DNA of 64,000 nt from Lutraria lutraria (GCA_964023205.1 OZ026837.1:8660088-8724087), one strand, 5' to 3'; positions 13,601 through 26,309 are shown, counted from the stretch's first letter. Numbers and translations are program-made. The notes: generated by a model from the sequence alone, not told the origin.

Positions 13601-13700
13601 ACAAGAGTACACGCCTTTTTATTTAATGTAGGTATATTGTCATTGCTGTTTTTAATTCAAGTTCAACGTACTTCTAATTTTGCTATCCATAACCATGTAA
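10690..13700. other. No supported gene
   Basis: AT-rich sequence with a short ACAGAACAGAACAGA run near 11030. No exon chain, RNA gene or clear repeat is recognised. Confidence 0.5.
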
Positions 13701-13714
13701 GATGGACTCCAAGA

Positions 13715-13918
13715 GGGTGAGGGGATCCGTGGTTAAAGCGTTATGATCTCTCACTTGCAAGTAATGACTCGTCCCATATCATGTGAATTCGAAGTCCAAC
13801 TGTGACGGTCTTTGGTTCTTCCAACGTTTACACCTGGGGGCTTCATCCACTGTCAAAGCACGAAATGCTGCCAAATACCATCGACTGTTGGTACGACTTT
13901 AAACCCCACAGAAAAAGA
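13715..13918 (+). mobile_element. tRNA-derived SINE-like copy
   Basis: The segment starts with a decayed tRNA-like head (GGATCCGTGGTTAAAGCG ... TCTCACTTGCAAGT ... GTGAATTCGAAGTCC) with A- and B-box-like blocks. A tail containing CACGAAATGCTGCCAAATAC and TTGGTACGACTTTAAACCCC follows. That ending resembles tRNA-derived SINE tails I recall from molluscs. It is diverged and probably inactive. Confidence 0.6.
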
Positions 13919-13919
13919 C

Positions 13920-15440
13920 CTCGATCATAAATCGTATTGATATATAAACGATTATATTTTCAGATTGCCTGTACCTTTCTGTCAAGAAATCATGATTCGA
14001 AGACGATATTAAACAAATTTGTACATGATTAGTTTGGGTGATCAGACGATGGTAAACCATCGACATGCACCTTTTTATGACTGGCTATTAAATCTTAGGT
14101 TTTAATGGATTATGTGTACGCTATAGGGAGCTTTTTTCACCTTTATATGGCGCGACTAATTTTGTATCAATGCAATAATCATTAATGCAACGCGTAGTCG
14201 CCAAAGTATTAAATAGCGTCACGGCATTCATATCAAAGACCATTTCATTTTATGAATACCTCGCCGTTGACATAGATAAACTGATTTTACACCCATTTAT
14301 TTAAATTATGAGATAATATCTTGTCGAACACAAAGTACATTCAAATAATTTTGAAAGGTGTTATTCTAGATCACAAATAAAATAGACCTAATCATGTGAT
14401 AATTGTTATTGAAATGACAGTCTACAATATTTGTATCAATCAACTCAAAAGAGTGTGGAGGGGTTTAAATCAAGAGTTCAAGGCAAAGATGCAATGTGTG
14501 ATATGGAGTTGGTTTTATATATCGTTAATTTAATAAACTAAAGAACAAAGCAAATAAGTAATCAAATGCAATCGTGTCAATTAATTCAATACAGTTTAAT
14601 ATAGAAAAATAGTCATCTTTACCTAATTGTTATTGGAATACGATGAACGATTTATCTTCAGATCTGAAACTCAAGTACGGGCGACAAAAATAGGATCGAT
14701 CGTGTAACCACAAACACGCATATTTTTCTGACCGAAATATGAGATATATATATATATTAGGTGATATCGGACCATTCTCTATCAAGGCGACAACAGTAGA
14801 CAAAGATTGATGAAAGAAAACATGTAAAGAAAACATGAGTTAAATTATCGGGCTTGGGTGTCAGGTCAAATCAAGTTTCACCAATTTATCTAGATTTAAA
14901 AACTAAACTAAAATTACAAACTGAAATAACTCACTGCATGAATCCTATACAAGTGTTTTAGAGCAAATATTACATTTGGTTGGTATTTTATAAACCAATA
15001 AATAATATCATATCGTACCAATACAGTGCACAACACCTTAGAGTTGGTTAACGCTGATTAGGTAAAGTCGATAAAGGGGTGCAGTGTTTAGTGCAATAAA
15101 ACACTAATTTTGCGCTTTCGGTCGGGAATTTTGTTGATTGGTATCAAAGTATGATATTTAATCTTTGAAAATAACTTAAAATATTATTTTACGGTGTTTT
15201 AGCATATAAAGCCAGAACCGATACCTTAAGGCGTGCCGTTCACCATCTAACCAAAAAAGCGAGCATCAGAGGCAAATTATTAAGACGACATTTTGGAACC
15301 CCAAAACGGGCATAATATTGGGTTTGTCTTACCACGAAGTTTAAATATAGAAATAATTAAACACAATCTGAAATACATTGTATTAAATTTAAAGTGACAT
15401 TTACGTATAAGTAAATACGTTTGGAAGATGTTTGTATGAG
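13920..15440. other. No supported gene
   Basis: AT-rich sequence with an AT dinucleotide run near 14738-14757. No coding feature is supported. Confidence 0.5.
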
Positions 15441-15451
15441 TGTAGGACATA

Positions 15452-15823
15452 AGATTAGTTCCCTAGACATTTGCCCCCCCCCCCCCCCGAAACAAAGGTC
15501 ACATGGTTATTTACCCCCCCCCCCCCCAAGTAGAAGTGGTAGGTAGGACCAATATTTATTTTCAGGTGGACATTTGCCCCCATCTCCCCCGCCCCCCCCG
15601 AACAAAAACATTATACATTACATTGGTTTAAAAAATACCTGTCAAAAAACATTGGGGGAGGCAAATTTCCACTAAAAAATAAGCACTGGGGGCAAATTTC
15701 CACTGAAAAATAAGCACTGTGGGAAAAATGTCCTATATACCATTTCTACTGGGGGGAAATGTTCACACGACAATTTTTTCATTGGGGGGGGGGGGGGCAA
15801 ATGTCCGAGGGGCTAATGTTCGT
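15452..15823. mobile_element. Small foldback element with C/G homopolymers
   Basis: The left end (ATTAGTTCCCTAGACATTTG then a C run) is mirrored by the right end (G run, CAAATGTCCGAGGGGCTAAT). The interior repeats GGGGGCAAATTTCCACT and ACATTTGCCCCC-like words in both orientations. No ORF is present. Homopolymers of 12-15 bases may be inexact. Confidence 0.65.
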
Positions 15824-15829
15824 ATCGCG

Positions 15830-18030
15830 TAAGTGTGCGTGTGAGTGCATGTAGTTCTTCTTTATGATTTGATAATACTGTCATTTCGAATGTCACTTAA
15901 TAACCTACAATGTCGTTCTGACATTTAAATAGTACCTGGCGTAGTCAATTGTGTTTGTATGTTCATTGTTGCATGGTGTATGCAAACGTCAAATAAATAA
16001 TTACTATCTATCTAAAACCGTTTGTATACAATTTATTGGGGAGGGCATAAGAAGAAAAACATTATTGAACATTACAAAAAACATTTTACATGATAGAAAG
16101 CATATTTTGCCGATTTTAATTCGATATGTATGCATCAGTGCTTGGAACTTGATTTTATCAAAATTTAGTTCCTTAGTAATCATATACTTACTTATAGGTC
16201 GTGGGCTAAACAACTGTTATAGTTCCAGTTCTCACTCTCACTATATCATATGATGTAAGATCGGCTTTCGTTTGATAGGTCAGTAATTCATCTACAGACG
16301 TATGCATGCATTTGCATTAATCTACTATTGATATATGCGACTTTTTTACATTTTATGTAAACGTTAAGGCCTTAATATCAAGAACGCGTATCGATACAAT
16401 CGGATGACATAATGTAAAGAGCGAATATGATAAACAACTGTGATAGACATAATTGGTAACATTGAATTAATGTAGGTCTAATCATGTTTACTTAACCTTA
16501 CATTTATCGATCGTTTGCACATATTCAGAATCAGTAAATGAATTTAAAAAAAATTGTATTTAAATAAAAATAGGGTTGGTTCGATCTATATTTAGTTTAT
16601 AGTTGTAACTATAGTTTTTAATCGATTTACTCATTCTAAACTGAATCCGTCGTAAATTCTAAAAATAGAATGTGGGGTTTCCCATCGAAGTGCACGTAAT
16701 TTCAGAAAACAGAATAGCGGTGCACATAAAAAATATCGTTAATTTGCGAACTAATAAGCTTTCAAAAAAATGTGAAAATGATCTCAATTATTATGTCGGT
16801 CAGAGTGTGAGGGGTATTTTTATGTTGACTCGGAGTGTGATGTAATAACGTTACATTTTAATGTAATAAATCGTGTTGGTGGCAGCTAGGCGGCAGTTTG
16901 TAAAAAAAGAATTGACTCTTGGAAAATTGGTCGGCGAATTCTTGAAACAGGGAGTTCTGTTGAATCAGTTGATACTTTTTGTACACTGTGTCGTCTTGAT
17001 ACCATCCTCCTCACCTGTTACAATAGAGTGTATTAAAATGGGGAATTGGTAGATTTTGTAAACAATGTGGACTAGAACGACGCTCAGAGTTGCCTATGCG
17101 GAAAGAAATACGTAATAAGCAAAAATACACTGAGATTTGTGAAACAGGTGTTTCTTTTTATTGAATCTGATGCTTGAGTGTTGTGATCTCAACACGCTCA
17201 TGAATAGATAGTGTATTCCACAGTAAAAGTTTAAAAATCTTTGCAGTTAAACCAGACAACTATAATAGATGGCTATTTGAAACTTTGATGTTATGGGTAT
17301 AACGCATTAAGTCGGTCCGTTAAAATTGTGAATTTTAAAAATATTTGCACATGTACGAACAGTATGGTTACATGCCCCTTTTTAAATCCCGTTCCGGTGT
17401 TTTAATATGTATATTATGTACGTCCCTTGTCTGTTAGTCTCAAAACTGGATTCTGTTGTAGCCACCATATAAGCTACGTTAGTATGTGAATATGTTGCAT
17501 TGCGGTGATTATGCATAATTATGTAATTTTTTTCCTGCAGGTCAAAATTGTGGCTGCTATAGTAACGAAAATATTCAAAATACGGCCTTAAAATCTTGAT
17601 CCGGTGATAACTTAAATAACCTTCGAGCTAAGTTGATGAAATTCTGCATGTGAATATGTACATACATCGATTAGTGTATGTTAATACCTAAACATGAATA
17701 TCCATTGACTGTTCTATTCCAAATTAGGATTTCTTCATACAGTCATGCTTGTATTGCGTGCAAAACACCTGAATATTCTCGCTTTGAAAAACCAAGTCCT
17801 GACAGTACTTTCAGTACTTCGATTTTGCTATTAATTTGTATTGGACGATTTCTAAATTGTTTAAAAACATAACTTTTACAGATAGTATACCTAATGTATA
17901 CTGATTGATGCAGGAAAAAAATGAAATTTTCATTTGAGGTTTAAAAAACATAATGACTGAATTCGATCCTTCCTGTATCCGGGTTCATTATAACTGTTTT
18001 TACTTTATCAAAGTACCGGCTTATCAAAGG
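15830..18030. other. No supported gene
   Basis: The open frames here (for example 15951-16253) are hydrophobic, AT-driven and lack domain features. No exon chain is recognised. Confidence 0.5.
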
Positions 18031-18039
18031 GCCTTTCCA

Positions 18040-18112
18040 GACTCCTAGTTATTGTCTCTGACTATAAAGCTCTAGCCCCTCACCGCCGTAAGTTCGAATC
18101 TCACCTGGGAAC
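18040..18112 (+). mobile_element. tRNA-like SINE head, degenerate
   Basis: GTCTCTGACTATAAAGCTCT followed by AGTTCGAATCTCACC resembles the anticodon region and B box of a tRNA. The acceptor stem does not pair well, so this is a SINE-type relic and not a functional tRNA gene. Confidence 0.45.
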
Positions 18113-19330
18113 AATGTAAAATTCAAGTAGAAAATACCCACCTAATCAATATAAATAACTTAATTTAGGGATGTATCCTTTTATAGATAAGGTATAGAAA
18201 ACGCGGCGTGTTGCTAAGTATGAACTTATTAGCCAATGAAAGTATTTAATAAACATCATTAAACGAGTGACAGAATTGACTTAGTACGCCATTCTATGGT
18301 GCGTGAGTAAAAATCAAGATTACTGGTATTTGATTAAACTTAATAAAGTACGGCCTGAAAGTAGATAGTTTTTTAGCTTTATGTAACCGAGTTTAATTGG
18401 TCATTGAAGGAGCATACAACCTTGAAGTTATTTTCACGGAGCAGTAATTCATACCCTGGGTAAATCAGGAAACCTACAAAAATATAACATTTTACTATTT
18501 ATTATCTTGAAGGACTAAATGTCTTATTTAATTGATTGAAAAAGATTTGATGTCAACAGATGAAAGTAAAGTATCGTTTTTCCGGCGCAGCTGTATTAAA
18601 TTGATTTTTACCTACATTTGAATCAATGAAATTGTAAGATACAAATTTTTCAGCTGAATAAGGTTGTTTGTCATTGGTTGTCATTGTGACATTTAGGGCA
18701 GAACTCGTAATTGTTTGTTCTTCGTAATTGCCTGAAAATAATTCAATAATCAAAATGTACAACAGTATAAAATTAAATATCGAAACATTTAAACCATGCA
18801 AAATGAATTGAACTCAATAGTATTGTTTATGGCCTGAATTGTTCACGTGGTTTAAAATATTTAAATGTCAAATCTGTCTGATCATGCTGCGGGCACTGGC
18901 GAAACCAACTTAAACAAATAAACACACAAAGCTTAAAAAATATGTGAATCGAGTAACCATCACATACTGATGAGTTTATACTGCTAGTTTCAGACTTAGT
19001 GTTCTTGTATGGCAAAGACCTATACATACATGTATGTCAAGGTCTGTGTGTATGGTAACAAAAACAAGTATGACAGTATAATCTTGACCTATGACTGAGT
19101 ACATTTACCCAAAATTCAATACAATTAATTATTTCCAGTAACAAAGTGTCGTCATGCTTGACTTTACCAATATCCGGAAACTTACATCTATAAGTTTGTC
19201 AGTCCCTATTTGCTATTTCATTTTCAAAGCAGCAGCTATTTCGATCAATTCGGTCCTTTTCTAGCTCACCGGTGCACTTATTGCTTAAGGTAAACTATTC
19301 TGATCGTATGATGCCTGTCGTCCGTCTAAA
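18113..19330. other. No supported gene
   Basis: Two minus-strand open frames (18553-18801 and 18827-19027) lack recognisable domains or splice support. Confidence 0.5.
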
Positions 19331-19339
19331 AAAATGAAA

Positions 19340-19400
19340 AAAATGAGTGAGCGATTATAGGGCCAACATGGCCCACTGGTCATCAGATCTGTTCCAATCC
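19340..19400 (-). repeat. Interspersed-repeat terminus with GGGCCA/TGGCCC palindrome
   Basis: GAGTGAGCGATTATAGGGCC followed by AACATGGCCC is the reverse complement of the terminus at about 33275-33302 (GGGCCATGATGGCCCTATAA ... CGCTCACC). The two mark ends of the same dispersed repeat family. Confidence 0.6.
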
Positions 19401-19851
19401 TAAATCCTCAATTAGCTATTAAAGATATTCCATCTGATATATCATCGATAAATGTCTCACTCTTAAGTGTGATGTGCTTATCAGAGGCTCTACCACCCCA
19501 TGCCTCTGACACAAAGTTCTGTTAAACTGGGGGACAGTTCAACCAAAAATGTGACTGTGTCATGTTGTTTATAATTGGAGAAGTTTTTTTCCTTGCCTAA
19601 AGATGGTTAAATTGACCCTTTGCACCATGAGTTCTCTACACTCTTTCATTACTTTCAAAAAAAATTAAAGTCCCATAGCACTCAAGGCTATTTATATTAG
19701 CTTGCATTTCAAACGCAATGTTCAGTTCAGTGGACAAATGTTTATAAATCCATGTGCTAAATATTCTTGATTTGAGTGGCAGGGCTTGTGTCAAACTGTA
19801 ATGCCAGATTATCATTAAAATTCCCAGTTATTAGTTTACCAGTGTTGTAAA

Positions 19852-21265
19852 CAGAGATGCATCGGTACTAGGCGTGACTATTATGCAGTACCAGTACTAG
19901 ATTGTAGAGCAGTACCAGTACTTTTATTTTTGTAGTAATTAAGTTCTAGTACCAGTACTTTTTTTGTATTTTCACCATATTTTACATGAAAGTTCTGGCA
20001 TCCTGTCAAACAAAAAATACATACACATACATTTCATATTTACATTTTTTATTATCTATACCATACATTTATCAACAAGGTACATGTATTCCTAGTTATC
20101 TATAATTTACTATCTAATGTTAACTATATTATTTGTTACAAAATATATTAGTAAAAGTACTAATTTAAAACAAGTTATTCATGTCATCATCCTATTGATG
20201 AATAATTAGTCATCTGTAATACAATACTATCACATTTCACCTTAAACGCATCAGCATTTTGTTTCCCTTCACACCTTAGTACAATTCTACTGTTTTTTTT
20301 TCTTATCTGGGGAGACATTGATAACTTTAATTGAACAAGCAATACCATTTTGTATTTGGATAATGTAAAATAGTAGCACCTACTTATCATTTGTAACACT
20401 TTTACTTCCATCTGATGAAAGTGAAGATCTACTTACCTCAAGATGTTTGATAAAGTTTGAAGAAATTTTAAAACTTCCAGATATCATTTCAGGGCAATGT
20501 AAGCACTTCGCTTTAAAATTTCCATCAGTATTTTCTGGCAACTTAAAAAACCTATTCCAGCTCATTTTACAACTTCACTGTCACATGTATTAACATATTT
20601 CGATAACTTTACCTTTTATTTACCAATACCAGAATAATCTATAACAACGAAATAGGTAATACAATTTTTTTACATGTTTTTGGTTCTGACTAGAAACCAT
20701 CAAAATAAACATTATCAAGATTAAAAAAATACCTATTTCATTGCTATGGATTAATCCAGGATTGTTGTATAAAAGGTACTGTTTAAATATCGAGTTCAGT
20801 TAATAGTTTCATTGTAAATGAACACGGAATCACTTCAACAAATACCCATGATTTATATTTAGAGTCAGACTAATCATAGTTAATCCCCAAAATTAATCCC
20901 TAAATGAACAAATGACTCAATCATTCTTTGATAGCTGGTTGCTTTTAACAGATTCATGTACAACAAAAGTAAATACATAATTTGCCTAATTTAAACTACA
21001 TCATGTTTTCTTTAAAACTACATTACAACTTTACATATAAATTTTCATGGTTGGTTCTCTTAAATAATATTTAAGATTTAAAAGTTTGCTCTTTCACGAA
21101 TAATAAAATGATATATGAGATTAGCAAGTTTATTATTTTAAAGAAAAAGTTGGCATATTTATAAAAACCAAACTACTGCATCAGTACTGCAGTACCATTT
21201 TTTGAGACAGTCATGCAGTACCAGTACCAGTTGTTCCAAAATGCAGTATCAGTACCAGTAAGGCA
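19852..21265 (-). mobile_element. hAT-like DNA transposon remnant
   Basis: The left end begins CAGAGATGCATCGGTACT, which resembles hAT termini, and both ends are filled with GCAGTACCAGTACC-type words in opposing contexts. Inside on the minus strand is a BED-type zinc-finger ORF fragment. Most of the transposase is absent. The right terminus and an 8-bp target duplication were not identified. Confidence 0.55.
20380..20565 (-). pseudogene. BED-type zinc-finger fragment of a hAT transposase
   Basis: The 61-residue frame begins MSWNRFFKLP, then AKCLHC, a spacer, and SSNFIKHLE. Trp/Phe at the start, C-x2-C and a distal SSN-x2-KH are the BED finger pattern found at the N-terminus of hAT transposases and related proteins. 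The frame ends soon after, and no catalytic domain follows. Confidence 0.6.
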
Positions 21266-21539
21266 TATATGGTTGCGAACAATTCTTCTTTAAAACTGAA
21301 TCGCCTCTCTAGCCCTCTAGGATGTCTGACTTCTTTCACATTGGTGTCTTTTCCGGTATACAAGCCAACCTGGTTTTTGTTCTTGTTTTTATTCAAGTCT
21401 CCCTGACTTTTGTGTACAAAGTCTTCAAGCTTTGCTATTTTGTTTCAACAGCATCTGACGTTCCCGTTATCAATTTCGTCGTTTCAGAAAGTTTGTGCTG
21501 GAATTGATGAGGGGCATCAAAGCTGCCTTCCTGGGCTCT

Positions 21540-22125
21540 CGATGCAGCTTGACTAACTCAAGACAGCTTGCTGTGTACAACGACTCGTCATGTGTTACTG
21601 GATCATGTAGCTGTAGCTTCAACGTCAATGTCATACTTTGTTCAAAGGTCGTACTTTTGGTCTTTTTGGCGTGTCCGCTCTGTAACTTTGTCATTCGTTG
21701 GAGGATTTTCAAATAACTTACTACAAATGTTCACCACCACTAGACGATGTGTCGCGCGTAAATCCCATGGCTGTAGGGTCAAGGTCAAGGTCATTATTAG
21801 CGTTCAAATGTTATACTTTTGGTCGTTTTGGCGTGTCCGCTCTGTAACTGTGTCATTAATTGGAAGATTTTCAAATAACTTACCACAAATGTTCACCACC
21901 ACTAGACGATGTGTTGCGCTTAACACCCATGACTGTATCTCAAAGGTCAAGGTCATACTTATAGTTCAAAGGTCGTAATTGTAGCCTTTTTGGCGTGTCC
22001 ACTCTGTAACTTTGTCATTCATTTAAGGATTTTGAAATAAATAACCACAAATGTTTACCACTACTAGATGATGTATCTCTAACAACTCCCAGGGCTGTAG
22101 CTCCAAGTTCTATGCAGCATATGGG
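21540..22125 (+). repeat. 162-bp tandem-repeat array
   Basis: The block GGCGTGTCC(G/A)CTCTGTAAC recurs at 21668, 21830 and 21992, exactly 162 bp apart, with GTTCACCACCACTAGACGAT and GTCAAGGTC blocks between. The first unit is degenerate. Plus-strand open frames here arise from the repeat unit and are not genes. A diverged copy of the unit lies at 26040-26300. Confidence 0.85.
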
Positions 22126-22199
22126 GGTATTTGTCACCTTGTGACAGCTCTAGTTGGAGATATTTTTGATTTGTGCTATAATAGACTTTGGTTATACAT

Positions 22200-22330
22200 T
22201 TATGCAGGAAAGTGGCGGATGGGCATTAAGTGTTACCCCTCTCCGTCCTTTCAAATTTTTGTTTCTGTTCGATTACTCAAGAAATATTTCATGGATTGGT
22301 TTCATAGTTCACATCAAGATCAATAATAAT
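22200..22330 (-). repeat. Diverged copy of the 30683-31690 element's end
   Basis: On the minus strand this reads ATGAAACCAATCCATG ... CTTGAGTAATCG ... GGACGGAGAGGGGTAACA ... ATGCCCATCC, matching the last repeat unit and terminus at about 31410-31680. Confidence 0.65.
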
Positions 22331-22399
22331 ATTTCCATTAAAATCCAAACATTTTCACAGAAGTTACGGTCTCTTCTTGACTAAGGCCTACAGTAACTT

Positions 22400-24080
22400 T
22401 GAACGTTTTTTAGCTCGTGCGTGTATGGCAAGTGAAGGGGATGAAAAGTCGTCACATAAAAAACGTCATAAATTACCAAATCGACGTCAAGGATGAAAAA
22501 TGCACTCTTGTTTTCAAATTTGTATTAAATTGCTAATTCTGAAGATATTTATAAGGTTCTCTTACACAAAAAACTTACATCTTTGATCTATATTATATAA
22601 TTATATGTTATTACATGAGTTATACCTATTGCTTTGCTTTATTTTAATGTGCACTACGTGACTGTTTGTTTTAGATATGCCATAAAATACCACTAAACAA
22701 CAAAGAAATTGTACTTTGGGGTATTTTTTTGCAGTCTGTTTGTCCAGATTAGGGTATTAAAGGTTGATCATAAGCAAATTGCTTTGTATTTTTTGTAAAC
22801 TTTATTTAGAAAGAAATGACTGGTTGTTTAAGACTCACATGATAGTATGTATAAAGGAAGAAGAATGATAAGCCTTTAGTACAATTCTAATGATTTTGGG
22901 GTTTATATATTGTCTGGTTTTTTTTTTCACTTTAAACTTGGAACAAAGATAATTATAAAGTGTTTAATATTAAAACTTATTTCTCATTTTCTCCCTTTTG
23001 CTTAGCTAAGTAGTTGTTAATGTATCCCTTGTACACTTGAAACCGCGATATACACTGTACTGCGAATGCCCGGATAATAACAATAACTGACGCATGCGCA
23101 TCGCCTCCATTTCCGTTTTCGCCAGGCATTTGTTGGCAGGGAACCAGACTTTTGTTTACATGTGCATGTAAATTTATCGTTCATACAGTCATTTGAATTC
23201 GATTCAAATTAATACTGCTATATAATTGTGTCAAATTTAATGCATTTTATCTCTTAAAACACTTTTTTATATTTCTGCAAAAGACAGTTGGTCCGCATAC
23301 TATTTGGAGTTTAGTACTTTCGCAGGAATTTCCCGCGTGATTTCGTATCTCGCATTTGATAGGCCGATTTCTTTTTGTATACGTGGTAAAAATAAACATG
23401 GCCGTCAGTGTGTCAAAGAATGCAAGCAGATAACGTATGTTCTTATTGTTTTTTAGAGACTTTTTATGTTCTTTGACACGAAGAAGGAGTGTTTATATAA
23501 ATCAAATGGTTTAATAATTCCATACTAGCACAGTCGTGAATTTTAAGCTAAGTTAAGAGTAAGACTCGCGGTATTTCGTATGACCAGTATAATTCCTGTA
23601 GTATTTAACTGTTGAATATTGTTAAAAATATTTGCTGATTGTTGTAAATCTGATATGAATATTGGAATATTTGATTATAAATGAAAACAATGCCAAGATA
23701 TCACTCTTCATGAAAAAATATTTAATGCCAGTGGAGATTCGCTTTGTTTGAAAAATCAAGTTGACAATTGTGAACTTAATAATAAAAACTATCTTGTAGA
23801 ATTGTTGGTTTTTGCAAATAAAAGCAGCTTGTTAGTCAATGAACAATGCTGCTTTTTAAAATAATAAGATGTTTGAAATAGTGTTAACTAATTATTGTTT
23901 CTATAATCTTGTTTGTAGATTTTGAACCTGAATATCTTTGATACATAGAATTATTGTTTAATTGTGAACATAAATCATCAGTCTAAGAATAAAAACTGTA
24001 CATTTTAAAGTTTCATTGTTGTTGTTTGTGTTTACTTAATCCTGTTTCTTATAATCAGACGTGTGAACACTTAAGAATTC
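22400..24080. other. No supported gene; CpG-containing segment near 23040-23400
   Basis: Near 23090-23105 is GACGCATGCGCATCG, which contains an NRF1-like palindrome, in a local GC-richer patch. A Kozak-like AACATGG at about 23396 opens only about 11 codons. This could be a promoter of an unseen transcript, but no coding exon is supported. Confidence 0.35.
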
Positions 24081-24089
24081 ACTGTTTTG

Positions 24090-24330
24090 ATTGAATCTTC
24101 ATGAAACCTTGTCAGAATGTTTTTCTTTATGATACCTTCGAACATGGGTCATCTGGGGTCAAAAACTAGGTCAAATCGTAGGAAAACTTTGTTAACATTC
24201 AAATAAACAATTTACTTTGTCTGCGATATCTAAGATTGACAGGAGGTTTTGTGCACCAAAACTTCCTTTCAGTCCTAGATATCGCAGACAAAGAAAATTG
24301 TTTATTTACTGTCATTTGTTAATGTGTATT
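24090..24330. repeat. Interspersed repeat ending in a near-perfect 51-bp hairpin
   Basis: A CATGAAACCTTGTCAGAATG ... GGGTCAAAAACTAGGTCA module, a type I recall from several molluscan genomes, runs into arms at 24201-24251 and 24257-24307. The arms pair at 46 of 51 positions around a 5-base loop. Confidence 0.8.
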
Positions 24331-26030
24331 ATTTGAGACTGCACATAATGAATAGTATGTTTATCAAATTGTATCTAAATAGTCGAGTTACGGAAATACA
24401 TGTATAAATGTTCAAATCCTAAATGGTGTTTAACTGGGGTGTTGAGTTCAAGTACATAAATTATGTAATATTAGATAAGAAAGAAATTGTTTTCAAACTA
24501 TCTACATGGTATGATAATTCACCCGGTTAAAATACGAGTAAAACACATGGTGAAGTATAAATAATGTAACACAATGTGATTATTATTCATTGAAATTGAG
24601 AGTTTTGATAAAAATTATATGATTGAAAAATATTTGGCGGCCATTTTGAAAATTAGGCGGCCATCTTGAACTGAGGCACTTGAACTTTGGCACACGCCTT
24701 AAATTGTTTCTACGTATTATTACCAACATGTTTGGAAATTTGGTGCCGGAATGACAATTTGCACTATTTTTTCGTTATTTACTCCGCTATAATGAATTGT
24801 TCGACAGACGCACTGGACATGCTGTAAAACAGTGGTTTCAGCAATTTGATTTGTATATGAATAAGGAAGATAATTTCAAAGCCTGTTTCTTTTATTGTTT
24901 GACTGAGTTTCGTGTAAAAATGCAAATATGAAGCATGCAAAACATAATCTTCCTTCACATAAGAGAGGATATTATATGTTTGAATTGTTTATAAGACCTA
25001 TTGTCCTGAAAGCATGGACGTGAAACTTGATGGGAAAATATGAGTATTAATGATCAATTCACACAGTGAAGTGATTCAAAGGTTGAGATAATTGTTAATT
25101 CATGTCACGATACAGCCACTTCCACTTTGTTTCAATCGGATAGTTATAAAATTAGTAACAAACGTGTTTTAGAAAAGTAAGAGACTGTTTATATTCATAG
25201 TATATTTACATGGTTAAACAATGTTGGGAAATAATCACGTCATGTCGCAAACATAGTTAGAATATGTTTGATTCCCTTTCTGAAAAGTTGCATGCACTTG
25301 AACTGTGTAGTCCAACGAACAAGATCGTGCTTGAATTGAATCGTAGAACAATGGTACAAGTTTCATCGTAAGAACAGAGATATTTATGTTATGGTATGGT
25401 GCGATTCTATCAAACTGTCAAAGCTGTACTACAATAAATGTATGCATTAGTTATACTCTAATCTTCGTTACTTACATCGGAACATTCCTTTGCCGTGAGA
25501 TTAACCGAAACTATCGACTACAGTTCGAAGCTAAAAATATACTCATTCAGCGACCGTGTAATTATTCACATCACACCGACACCGACATGCTCATGCACAC
25601 GTCGAATGGAAACAATGCAGAGCCTCTGAGCAGGTCCGAGATATGTGACTTCCAACTTCTTGTAACACTGATTTCCTACTAAGCCTTATTAATTTTGTTG
25701 ATAAATGCGATGACTATTTTGCCATATTCGGAAAATTTAAGGTGTTGTGTCTCTTGACCATTGTAATGTTAACACTGTCGGGGACAAAAATCTAAGGTTT
25801 GGTGTGTTTTTCTTTAACAAATTCTTTCTTGCGTTGAATGAATGAGACTAACCAATGGATAGTAGCGTCTTTCACGAGTCCTAACTATGATTTTAGAATT
25901 AAAAAAAAAAAAAAAAAAAAAAACGAGAAACACTGATTTGCGATTAGCAAAAAAAAATGTAATATAAGGGCATGTGGACTATTAATTAAAGCGCAAAGTC
26001 GGGTGATGCCGACACTGTCCCGAGACTCCT
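24330..26030. other. No supported gene
   Basis: A short direct repeat GGCGGCCAT(T/C)TTGAA occurs twice at about 24636-24672. The ORF at 25386-25682 has no recognisable domain and no splice evidence. Confidence 0.45.
25901..25923 (+). repeat. Poly(A) run
   Basis: About 23 uninterrupted adenines. No clear retroposon body is recognised immediately upstream. Confidence 0.85.
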
Positions 26031-26039
26031 ATCTTTTAG

Positions 26040-26300
26040 TTAAAAGTTCATAATCTTTAATATTTTGGCTTGTCCGCTTTTGAAATCAGGTACGACAAAT
26101 TTTAACCGTCAATAGACTATGTGTCGCGCGCATGTTCCATGGCAGTACATCAAAGGTCAAGATCATATTTAAATATAAAAATGAGTCTTTTATCGTGTCC
26201 GCTCATTGACTATGTCATGTATGGATGGATTTCAGAAGTCTTGGTTGAAATATTTACCAACATGAGACGGTGTGTCATGAGTAAATCTGCCTCTAGGGTT
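26040..26300 (+). repeat. Diverged copy of the 162-bp repeat family
   Basis: TGGCTTGTCCGCTTTTGAAA, then GACTATGTGTCGCGCGCATG, TCAAAGGTCAAGATCA and a second TCGTGTCCGCTCATTGACTA follow the same order as in the array at 21540-22125. About 1.5 units are present. Confidence 0.75.
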
Positions 26301-26309
26301 AGCTAATAA

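Noticed and set aside
18040..18112. Possible tRNA gene
   Set aside because: The B-box-like block is present but acceptor and D stems do not pair; it fits a SINE head better.
21568..21978. Plus-strand ORF of 136 residues with internal repeats
   Set aside because: The repeat period equals the 162-bp DNA unit, so the ORF is a by-product of the array.
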